Shown here: positions 8,246 to 17,200 of the stretch, piece after piece | How the letters are laid out: each line of letters opens with the position of its first letter | How positions within the stretch are numbered: the stretch's first letter is position 1 | Assembly (NCBI RefSeq): GCF_026151205.1 | Contig: NC_087074.1 | Location: forward strand, 13,469,742 to 13,533,741 | Reading direction: 5' to 3' | Length of the DNA: 64,000 nucleotides | Source: Bolinopsis microptera | Taxonomy: Eukaryota; Ctenophora; Tentaculata; Lobata; Bolinopsidae | The notes under the pieces: model-generated | Told to the model about the DNA's origin: nothing | Database searches by the model: none | What the model saw: the letters and a program-made list of their open reading frames with translations, nothing else | Made by a program: the position numbers and the translations under genes

Positions 8246-9535
8246 TTAGTTACCAGGCAAGAGCGAGACAAACTCCCGCCTTAATGGCCAGTGCTTTCGA
8301 ACTTTCTCGCTTCGCATAGAGAGGTTTTGAACACCGGTCACCAGACAGTTAGCTATCTCACTCTTGGGCAGCTGAGTAATGTGAATCCCATTTCCAGATC
8401 TATCTAAAATCTCAAACCCTTTGTTAAATATCACTCTACAAATATGGTGGGAGTCGAAAAACCAAAAGTTACGATTTTCGATCAGACTAAAGTCAAACAT
8501 GCAGCGGTTAAACAAATCAACTTCCTTATTTAACCATGCAAATCTCGTTCTAAGAAGGGAGTTGAAAACAAACACTGTTTTTGGGTATCTAGCAAACAAG
8601 TAGTTAAAATTGTCCCTAATTTCACGGGAAAGTGTATAGCTTCTATGGTCATATCTCGACAAATCATTAATACCTGAAGATATAATCACATAATCGCAGT
8701 TTTCAAAAAAATTTTCAAACTTCATTAAGTCCGTGAGTTGGTACATGTCACGCTTTATGACACGAAAGTTAGAGGGGAAAGATGATGGGGTGTTACGTAT
8801 CATAGAGTCAGTAAGGTATAGGACAGTCTGTTTGGAGGGTCTCAGGGGGTCGGATGGTGCTATTGACGGTTCATGGATTTTAGGAATGTGCGTGCGCATG
8901 GGCTTGTCTATGCGTCTAAAGGTCACTGACACACGACACGAGGTGACGCCAGGTTCGGGTTGTATTGCATGCTCCCAGAAAAACTGAGACTCTGTGGTCA
9001 TTGCGTACACTGTGCCATTACTTAGTTCGTGTTCACGTCGCTCATCAGTGACTAAGTTACGGAAAGTTAAGGTGCGAGTGGCCCCAAAGCTGGCAGTGAT
9101 GATTTCACCCGTTAAGCCTGTTTCATTATCCGAGTGAAACGGGATAGAGTCTGAGCCTGTCTGGTATCTAGTGACCATGCAAGTAACGTTATCCCTATTG
9201 AAGGTGGGATCGTCTAATTCCTCAGCTATACAGTCTAGTATCTTATTTACAGCGTGATCAGATGGTGGGTAGGCCTTAGCGCGATGGGTAATACTGCCGT
9301 AACTGTATTTACTGGAGCCAAAGTAAGAGACGTCACGTGATCCTATGCGTTGAAAGTCCAGTCCATCACAAACATTATGCGTTTCAAACTCAAACTTTGA
9401 TCGCAAACTTCTTACCGGAGTAGCTTCTAGTACTTCCTCGTGTCCGGCTGGCGAACCTGTGACGAAGGTTGAGGGATCCGAAGTAGTGTTGGGAGTAGAG
9501 TTCCTAGCGACGAGAGAACTAGAGCTCCTTATCAC
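8246..9535 (-). CDS. LINE ORF1-like: AlkB dioxygenase plus SGNH esterase domains
   Basis: 429 codons. The N-terminal half has the AlkB-type 2OG-Fe(II) oxygenase signature: IPFHSDNE (His 134, Asp 136), FFWEHAI (His 189) and RVSVTFR (Arg 201, Arg 207), matching RxNxTxR with N to S. The C-terminal half looks like an SGNH hydrolase: YLTDSMIR (Ser 244), ISSGINDL (Gly 288, Asn 290) and NGIHIT (His 385), where the usual Asp of DxxH is Asn 382. Esterase domains are known in CR1-type LINE ORF1 proteins; an AlkB domain in front is unusual. The frame opens at GTG (9535), with coding-like sequence continuing upstream to a TGA near 9590, and an ATG in another frame at about 9596 suggests a frameshifted N-terminus. 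Activity is unproven. Confidence 0.8.
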   Translation of the reverse strand: MIRSSSSLVARNSTPNTTSDPSTFVTGSPAGHEEVLEATPVRSLRSKFEFETHNVCDGLDFQRIGSRDVSYFGSSKYSYGSITHRAKAYPPSDHAVNKILDCIAEELDDPTFNRDNVTCMVTRYQTGSDSIPFHSDNETGLTGEIITASFGATRTLTFRNLVTDERREHELSNGTVYAMTTESQFFWEHAIQPEPGVTSCRVSVTFRRIDKPMRTHIPKIHEPSIAPSDPLRPSKQTVLYLTDSMIRNTPSSFPSNFRVIKRDMYQLTDLMKFENFFENCDYVIISSGINDLSRYDHRSYTLSREIRDNFNYLFARYPKTVFVFNSLLRTRFAWLNKEVDLFNRCMFDFSLIENRNFWFFDSHHICRVIFNKGFEILDRSGNGIHITQLPKSEIANCLVTGVQNLSMRSEKVRKHWPLRREFVSLLPGN

Positions 9536-10274
9536 CTCCTTGTATTCGTCAAGCGTACAAAGGACCCTTTCTCTGACTGAAGTACTCTCTCCTCATGGAG
9601 ATCTTTCTTATCTTTTTCATGTGCACTGTAGATTTTATTTAGTGGCTTACTTTCTTATGTTACATACTAATTTTGTTTTACTTCTAGCAAGTCAACATTG
9701 TGAAAATAATGTTCATGTTGATAAAACAAATAGATAATGTAAATAAATTTGAGATTTTGGCTCAGTGGTAAGAAGATTTCGTTCAGCAGGAAATTAAAGC
9801 TGTAAAAAGCTTAAGTGGTCTACAACGCTAACAGCTGAGCTGCCAAAGGGACGATGCTCGATAAATTGGAAATCAAACACAATATTTTACAAGTGTCACC
9901 CATTAACTTTTTGGATACTGGAACTGAATTTCAACATTCAACTTAACTGATTCAAGATAAGAGTAAAGTTAATATATATTGAAAAGTGAAAAAATACACC
10001 TACAATTTTTATTGTATCACGTGGTGACCCCCACTGTCGCTTTACTATAGTTTCTACGATACAGGGGAGCCGCGCACTCGTGCGCGGCGGGTCTTACAAC
10101 GTATGGCAAGATTTTTCCGGGTAAACATTTTAAAATGTGGTCAAAATGTGCCCATTTTTGCTTAAAGTTAGAATAATTTTTTGCAGTTGTATTATAATCA
10201 ACCAAAAATTAATCACATCATGTTTGCCTAAATTTTCCCTTTCCGAAAAGTATTTTATATACTTTATTAATATA
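9536..10274. other. LINE 5' end and intergenic sequence
   Basis: Up to about 9640 the minus strand still looks coding but shifts frame. Beyond that the sequence is AT-rich and non-coding. A tRNA A-box-like TGGCTCAGTGG lies near 9764-9774 without a convincing B box. Confidence 0.4.
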
Positions 10275-10411
10275 TGTTACGTATCACAAATATCAGAGAT
10301 ATTTTTCCACCTTCGGCAGCGCGCGCGCGAAAAGTGCCATGCAACGTTTGTCAAATACTTTATCGAAGTTTGACATACGTTGCATATCTCTGATATTTGG
10401 GATACATAACA
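10275..10411. repeat. Foldback (hairpin) element with two nested stems
   Basis: The outer arms, TGTTACGTATCACAAATATC (10275-) and its near-complement ending at 10411, are about 28 bp long with a few mismatches. An inner stem pairs TGCAACGTTTGTCAAA with TTTGACATACGTTGCA. The arrangement suggests a small non-autonomous foldback element or MITE. No target duplication was identified. Confidence 0.65.
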
Positions 10412-11535
10412 TGTATCAAATCGAAGTTTGAATATTGTCACTCATTTGGTATGCATGATAAATAATTATGTATTAAAGTTTAAATTTTTGGTAACACAGA
10501 TAATATTCAGCAAAATTAACACAAAGTTTTTGCTGTGAAAAACTATGTAAACGCGCGGCGTAGTAAACTTTTAGTCGATGTATTATAATTTATATTTCGT
10601 GCCATGACATTGCATCAAGCGCTATACTATATCCATTTTGGTAATTTTATAACCATGTCCAGATGTCCTACTAATTCTTCAAGTATGATACACAGTATGG
10701 TATGTCTCTGAACTTAACTCATCATATTTATCGTTTATTCACATTGATAAATTTTTTAGGCGATAGTGGTTCAATATTTGCAGTTCTATGAATTGTAAAC
10801 CGAAATCTTGTTTGTCAGTCATGAGCCACAGCTTTGCGAATTATTCTAGACAAGGAGATATTCCTCCAAAATGTTAATTACTTTGAATCTTTACTTCACT
10901 ATTTTATTAAAGTCATCATGTCTTGATAATTTCTTTATTTTTCGGCCTGTTATTAAAAGTTGTTTTTGTGTACTGTTTTCATTGGGTAACGCGATTATGA
11001 TCGCGTTGATGGAAAAGACGAATAGGTTACTTCAGAAACTTGTTGTGACTTGTGAGCCCAATCCTATATTACCATGTTATGTTGTGAATAGTTTATAATT
11101 TTGTGGACAGTTCATAATTTTGTAAGGCACGGTTGTGAGGTATTTATGTGACATGGTTTAACATACATCATGTATCGAATTTTCGCATATCGAAAAGTTG
11201 ATTGTACACTTAGCTCCTGGCCTGAGCATTTTTTGTCAAACAGTATATATATACAATAAGTTAAATCAAGTGATGCACTTAAATCAAGTGATCAGTGATG
11301 CACATAAATCAAGAGCACAATCGTAAATCGTGAGCAATAAATATCATCTATCCCTCGTAGCTCCTATCCTCAGGTATCAGGTTGAAGGAGACATTGGATA
11401 TAGGGGCAGTCCATGCCTTCTTTACCTTTCCACGTACACCTCAATCTGCTACTAGCAGACTCTTCATTATATCCATACTCAGGCGTGTCCTGATGTTACA
11501 CATCGCCTGGCTGTAGTGGTGGTGGTGGTGATGGG
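10412..11535. other. Intergenic, AT-rich, probable LINE 3' tail
   Basis: No credible gene. Near 11265-11325 there are tandem AAATCAAGTGATGCAC-like copies, and about 11215-11530 resembles sequence near 37800-38170 (GGCCTGA followed by TCAAGTGATGC motifs). This fits the 3' non-coding tail of the LINE fragment that follows on the minus strand. Confidence 0.4.
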
Positions 11536-12149
11536 CTAGGCGTCTAAGGGTCCCTCAAGCAAGGTCTTCTTAGCAAACGCCAGGATTTCTATCGGGTTGG
11601 TGGTTAGTATGTCCAAGTTTAAGTCAGATTTTCCGAAGATTTCTTCTCTCGTCCTGATCGTTGCAGGGCACCGAATCCAGTGTGGTACTGTTTCTTCTTC
11701 TTCTCCGCAACGGGGACAAGTTGCACTCTTTGTAGAGGCGATCCCATTTTTGTAGAAGGCAATGGCCTGCTCTGAGTTGTGCTAGCAGCGCTCCGTCTTT
11801 CCTGCTCTCTATTTTACTGTCCGCTCTTTTTCTGGCTGTAGTCCTCCTTGGTCTTGGTGGCTATCCACACAAGTCTCCTTATGAAACGCTTGGCCTCAGG
11901 TGCCATTCCTTTTGTAGTGGTAAATACAAGGGGGACGAATGACCCTTTTATTTCTCCAATTGTAGCACATGGTTCATGTACTGATTCTTGCAGAGTGTAG
12001 AGCTGTGGCATGGTCTTTCCTCGATATGTTGGCGATTGGGATTGAAAATTCGCACGGCCTGAGCATGTCAAAGATTCAGGATCTTTCGATCCCTGATCAT
12101 TGAACCCATTATCACGTTTCCGGATCATTCGGCTGTATTGAATTTCCAC
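11536..12149 (-). pseudogene. LINE ORF2 C-terminal fragment, frameshifted
   Basis: The minus strand shows three pieces of a non-LTR retrotransposon C-terminus: GSFVPLVFTTTKGMAPEAKR in the 12149-11814 frame; LLAQLRAGHCLLQKWDRLY at about 11790-11735; and a CCHC-like finger CPRCGEEEETVPHWIRC, then a frame ending at the TAG at 11536-11538. The last two pieces are in different frames, so at least one frameshift has occurred. It abuts the 5' side of the AMDHD1 exon. Confidence 0.75.
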
Positions 12150-12195
12150 ATAATTTTTATTTCTTTAGTCTAACCGAACTTTTGTCTTTTTAAAT

Positions 12196-12213
12196 TTTAC
12201 TTTTACACTACAG
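12196..12213 (+). promoter_or_regulatory. Probable 3' splice site upstream of AMDHD1 ATG
   Basis: A T-rich tract ending ACACTACAG sits 12 bases before the ATG. This suggests that the coding exon is preceded by an intron in the 5' UTR and that the real promoter lies farther upstream, possibly beyond the LINE fragment. Confidence 0.5.
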
Positions 12214-12225
12214 AAAAGTTTGAAC

Positions 12226-13494
12226 ATGAGTTTGCTGGTTAAAAATGCCAGCCAAGTTGTGGTGGTATGCTCTAAAATGCAGAAGTTTTTGAAAAGTCAA
12301 GATATAGCTGAGCAGTTCATTGTATTGGAAAACACATCGGTCGCCATCGACCATAGTGGACTCATATCCCAAATTGGTCCATTACAGGAAATAATCTCAT
12401 CCACCCCAGAGTCTGATTTTGAAAAAGTTATTGATGCCACCGACAAATGTGTCATTCCTGGAATGGTAGATGGTCATACACATGCTGTGTGGGCTGGTGA
12501 TAGAGTGCATGAGTTTGCTTTAAAACTGAAGGGAGCTTCCTACATGGAAATACATAAGGCAGGAGGTGGTATTGGGTTTACAGTAGACAAGACCAGGGCT
12601 GCTAGTGAGGAGGTTTTGCTTGATTTATATTTGCAACGACTCAAATTGATGCTGAGGAATGGGACAACACTTGTTGAGTCGAAATCTGGTTATGGACTTG
12701 ATGCTCAGACTGAACTGAAGATGTTAAAAGTCATTGAGAAGGCTAAATTACTCCAACCGATCGATATATCTTCTACATTTTGTGGTGCCCACTCGAAGCC
12801 TAAAGGGATGGATGAAATTTGTGCAACAAAGGATGTCTTGGAAAATCAGATCCCTGCAGTTCTTGATGCAATAAAGAATGGTGAAATTTCTGTTGACAGC
12901 ATTGATGTTTTCTGTGAGAAGGGTGTTTTTGAGACAGAAAGTTCAAAACAAATTCTCCTTGCTGGAAAGGAGAAAGGAATGATGATAAATTTCCATGCAG
13001 AAGAGTTGAACTACATTGGTGGTGTTGAGATGGGCGTATCTATTGGTGCTACAGCAATCAGCCATCTAGAGGAAATATCAGATGAAGGAATTCAGCATAT
13101 GGCTTCGAGCAATGCAGTTGCAGTGATATTACCCACAACTGCTCACATTTTAAAATTAAAGCATCCACCTGTCAAGAAAATGCTCGAAGAAGGTGTTATT
13201 GTAGCACTGGGTACGGATTTCAACCCTAATGCTTATTGTGTATCAATGCTGACTGTCATGAACCTTGCCTGTATTATGTTTCGTATGTCAATGGAAGAGG
13301 CCTTGGTTGCTTCAACTCTAAATGCTGCTGCTAGTGTTGGAAAATCTGACATGCATGGTTCAATCGAGGTTGGAAAGTGGGGTGACTTAGTATTAATAGA
13401 TGCTCCTCGATGGGAGCATGTGATATACCAGATGAATGCATCTGAGATAATTTCTCATGTGATAAAGAAGGGTCAAGTTGTTGTCAGCAAATAG
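12226..13494 (+). CDS. AMDHD1: Imidazolonepropionase (AMDHD1), single coding exon
   Basis: 422 residues from the ATG at 12226; a TTG two codons earlier is in frame but not a plausible start. The enzyme hydrolyses 4-imidazolone-5-propanoate to N-formimino-L-glutamate in histidine degradation, in the cytosol (EC 3.5.2.7). Amidohydrolase motifs are complete: DGHTHAVWAGDR (metal ligands His 84 and His 86), ESKSGYGL, FHAEELNYIGG (His 257), ISHLEE (His 280) and GTDFNPN (Asp 331). The length matches animal AMDHD1 and the frame has no stop or frameshift, so it looks functional. Vertebrate orthologues are split into many exons, whereas here the coding region is unbroken. PNISR follows about 750 bp downstream on the same strand. 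Confidence 0.96.
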   Translation: MSLLVKNASQVVVVCSKMQKFLKSQDIAEQFIVLENTSVAIDHSGLISQIGPLQEIISSTPESDFEKVIDATDKCVIPGMVDGHTHAVWAGDRVHEFALKLKGASYMEIHKAGGGIGFTVDKTRAASEEVLLDLYLQRLKLMLRNGTTLVESKSGYGLDAQTELKMLKVIEKAKLLQPIDISSTFCGAHSKPKGMDEICATKDVLENQIPAVLDAIKNGEISVDSIDVFCEKGVFETESSKQILLAGKEKGMMINFHAEELNYIGGVEMGVSIGATAISHLEEISDEGIQHMASSNAVAVILPTTAHILKLKHPPVKKMLEEGVIVALGTDFNPNAYCVSMLTVMNLACIMFRMSMEEALVASTLNAAASVGKSDMHGSIEVGKWGDLVLIDAPRWEHVIYQMNASEIISHVIKKGQVVVSK

Positions 13495-14246
13495 AAGACA
13501 GATTGAATCTTTATGTTCAGCTGTTACATTAAGAACAGGATTGCTTAGTTTGCATGATTTTAATCTCATGTTTGTGTCATATTATGCTTCGGGTTTTTAA
13601 TTTTATAATTTTAGTCAGTTTAATTTCATGACTCAATCCAGGTTTGAATATACATATTTAAAGCATTCTAGAAACTTTAAATTTATGAATATTCGTTTTT
13701 TAAATTTATCATTTTATCATGACAGATAATATATAGCATGCTATTGTGAATGCTATCTTCAGTTCAATACAATCCTTAGTTTTCTTCTCAACATGCACTC
13801 TCCTCTTGGCAAAATTTGCTTAAACAACAAATTGCATTCTTGTTTATTATATTTTGTTGTCGACTCTCTTTTGACAGAGCATACCAGCGTCACTTTAAAA
13901 TGAAACAGATTGTTATGTTACAGCAACATAAATCAACTTCACCCATAATACGAAACATTTTTGTTAGGCACATGAAAATAATCCTGGAAAGGTGAGAATT
14001 GTCATACAATTTAGCAGGACATCCTAACTGAGGTGAGTTTGGGTAACTTTGAAGACATTTGAAAAAACATCTGTTACATTTATTAACAAGCATCAGACGA
14101 AAGAAATATCAATAACATCAAACATCACAGGCTTGACAAATAACCCTCTCAGTGAGCAAACTTTTACATCCGTGCGCTGACTTATAAATCCTACAGTTAA
14201 CGGAAAGTTGTCCAACAACTCAATTCTCTATCAATAAGTATTTGTT
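13495..14246. other. AMDHD1-PNISR intergenic region
   Basis: About 750 bp of AT-rich DNA with no further gene. It should contain the AMDHD1 3' UTR and the PNISR promoter and 5' UTR. I found no perfect AATAAA soon after the stop and no clear TATA box. Confidence 0.5.
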
Positions 14247-14295
14247 ATGTGGAAAACGTGGAACCCAGATCCACTGGCTTCGCAGCCTGCACCAG
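14247..14295 (+). CDS. PNISR: PNISR exon 1 (start codon)
   Basis: ATG at 14247 opens MWKTWNPDPLASQPAP, matching the MW start of vertebrate PNISR. It ends CCAG|GTAGAT in phase 1. The leftover G joins TG at 14929 to make the Val before DWAAKAAAW, which supports this start. Confidence 0.75.
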
Positions 14296-17200
14296 GTAGA
14301 TAAAAGCTTATCTTCTTATGATCCGTAGACTAAATGATATCTGGATCAGATGATATCTAGATCAGATGACAATATTTGGCATAAAACACGTAGAACGAAC
14401 CGTGTTATGTTACTATGGTATACTTTTAGTATGTGAGAAGCGACAGATTTTGTGCTGGAAAGATTAATTGTTGACACATTCGAGATGTTACATGGATTAT
14501 TCTGTTATTTAAAATTATTAAATCGCATTGCATATTTATTTGATATTTTAATTATGATGTTTTTCATAGTAAAAGTTTTGTCCACAGTATAGGTATCTCC
14601 GAATTCCCATTAGTTGTGCATTAAAGAGATGAGGGAGATGGTAGGAATAGTAGAGAGAGTAGGATAATAAGCTAATTTAGATACAGTAATTCGGGTTAGA
14701 TTAACGTGGAATTTGCAATTTCGCCAAGTGCGTCACCTCACGTTTATTAGCGGTAAGCATTGTCAGATCCATAAATTAGTCCACTTAAAGATCTTTTGCC
14801 TCAATATTTTTAGGTATTTGATGTATGATATATTATAATATGTTATGTGATGTATTTTATATGTTCTATCTACCCGCCTCGATAGTGGGCATGATTTGAC
14901 CCACTCTTTCAAAAGAGTATATTTTCAGTGGATTGGGCGGCTAAAGCAGCAGCATGGGCCCAAGAACAAGCGACCAAACCACCTCCGCCTCCTCCACCGC
15001 CCCCTCCTCAACAGTTTCAAGATATTGTGGAAAATGAAACTGAAATGGAGGATGCCATGCCCAATGATGTTTCCCAATCAAACGAATGGTATTTTTGTCA
15101 ACGTATAAATCAACATTTAAAAGACACTAAAAATACCTTAGCAATCAATCGAGATTTGAACAATCAACAGCCTTTTTTTTCTGATACGTAGAATTACAAT
15201 TTGTATTGACTGTTTTAACAGATGCTGTCAGCTTAGCAATCTAACCACATTTTCTAAAAGGTCGGCAGTAACAGACCCTGCTTTGGAAGTTCAATATAAT
15301 AGTAACTCCTGGAATGTAAGTATATCTCTCAATCTGAGTACCACACTTTGACCACCCTCCCTTGAACCAGCTTCGTGTTGCCTACAAGTACAACAACTCC
15401 AACACTTTCTCTGGTAACTATGTTCCACTGAATACTTCACAGGGTGGCGGTGAACAATATCCTGGTTTCTACGGAGAGGGGTACAATGGTTTCCAGACGG
15501 AAGGTGGCGCAGCAGCGTACAGCGAGCAGTACTTTGGGGCAGCAAGCGGTGGCGGCGCGGTAGGTCCAGCTGGTGGCGGTGGTGAGTCGTACGAGCAAGG
15601 TTTCTCAGATGAGTATTCACAAGGTTATCCTCCTAATACCCAGGTCCCTTTCACCAAACATGTGAGTAGAAATTATCTTTTATTTTTCAATTTATAACAG
15701 TAACCGTTTGATGATCATTACAGGAATTACTGAATGATCGGCGTTTGGTTTTATTAAGTTGCGGTATTGTAGGAATGAGCGATAAAAGAGTTTTGAGATA
15801 CGTACCAAACTTTGTCTGTGGGAAAACTAGAAATTGAAATGTTAATGTTTGAAAAGATCTGTAAAGTTGTCTCGATTGAATTTGTTTAAAAAATTATGAG
15901 TTTCTTTTATCCCTGTCAAAAGTTGACAAAAACTAACTTTAAGAATTCACAACAAAAACGTTGAACTATGAATGGATACCAAATCATTAACCATTAAAAA
16001 TAATCATGGATCTTCGCAAAAAATAGTCCCTCAGAAATGCTAAGAATTATAAAAACTTTAATTTTAAACCCACAATTTTTTCAGTCCGAAGAAAGAGGTC
16101 TGCCGCCGCCTCCTACACACACCCTTCCGATAAGTAGAGGTTTTCAAGAGAGATTGCCGCCCCCTGCAATACAACAGGAGATGCAGAGTAAGTACTCGCA
16201 ATTATATTTGTGCGATTGTAAAGGACTCGTTGTGAATTTTCTGTTAAGGGGCCATCCATAAATTACGTCTACCAATTTGGTAAAGCCCTAATGGACGTAA
16301 TTTATGGATGGCCCCTAAACTGATTACTTGTCTGGTATCTCTGAAGAAATGTGAGATGGCTTATTATTCTGTTCTGATCTTATCTTGTTTTTAATTGACG
16401 TATTGATAAATAAAGCTTCTCATTTCTTTTCAACTGCTTTCCAGTCTTGTTTTGTTTAAAAGATAAACCATGCCTATCCTCCTGATGGTTGCTGGGTTTG
16501 TTATTTTGTATTTTCTGTTTTCTGGCCACGACTAAACACTCAATGTTCACCCTTTGTTGTATCTTGTGTTTGTACTCTTGCTCAGGTAGTTTCTTGTGGT
16601 ATTTCTCTTATTTTAAGAATGTGGTATTCACATAATATTATTTTGTTGTTGATACTATGATTAAGCCACGTAAAATGCGAGTACCAACATACAGCCACCC
16701 CTCATCAGTGGCGACTCGCGTGGTCAACATAAGAAGGAAACAAATTATAGTAAGGGGAAAAGTGGCATTCCGTTGGATTTAAATGTTCACAAGGATTTAG
16801 CAACGGAATATGGTAGTTAGAACCCCTACGAACATAATTAGACTTGTCACCAATTTTGTTTCTCGACAGAAACACCACTTTTTACCACTTTTTACCACCT
16901 TTGTACCACCTTTCTAGTTTGCCAAATATCTTTAGTTGTGAACGTCGTAGAAGGCTGGAAATTAACCTAGAATGTTTATCTTATCAAGGAGTAAAACTTT
17001 TATAAGAAAAATTTTTACATCGGACAATCAGCTAATTGGATAATTACCAATTAGTTAATTACCAAAAAAAGTGAAACATTTTTATTGGCTCAAAATGATT
17101 AAAATCGTTTGAAACACGGAGAAATGTAGTTTTTAGAAAAACTTCAAAACTTTTTCACTTACAAATTTTTTTCGAGACTAAAAATTTCCGCCAAAAGTGA

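Larger units (their letters stand above)
1..9640 (-). mobile_element. Large LINE, ORF1 plus ORF2, interrupted
   Basis: The minus-strand order is AlkB/SGNH ORF (8246-9535), zinc finger (7403-7235), EEP endonuclease (2882-1944), then reverse transcriptase (1723-752 and 146-1). This is the 5'-to-3' order of a two-ORF LINE. A Ty3/gypsy element with a target duplication splits ORF2, and smaller insertions interrupt the RT, so the copy is dead. The element runs off the left edge. That ORF1 and ORF2 belong to one element is inferred from strand, order and spacing; the 842 bp between them is long for an inter-ORF gap, so two adjacent elements remain possible. Confidence 0.65.

Noticed and set aside
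9752-9870. tRNA gene or tRNA-derived SINE
   Set aside because: A good A-box match (TGGCTCAGTGG) but no acceptable B box and no cloverleaf. A similar weak hint near 20250-20300 and a lone B box near 25025 were also dropped.
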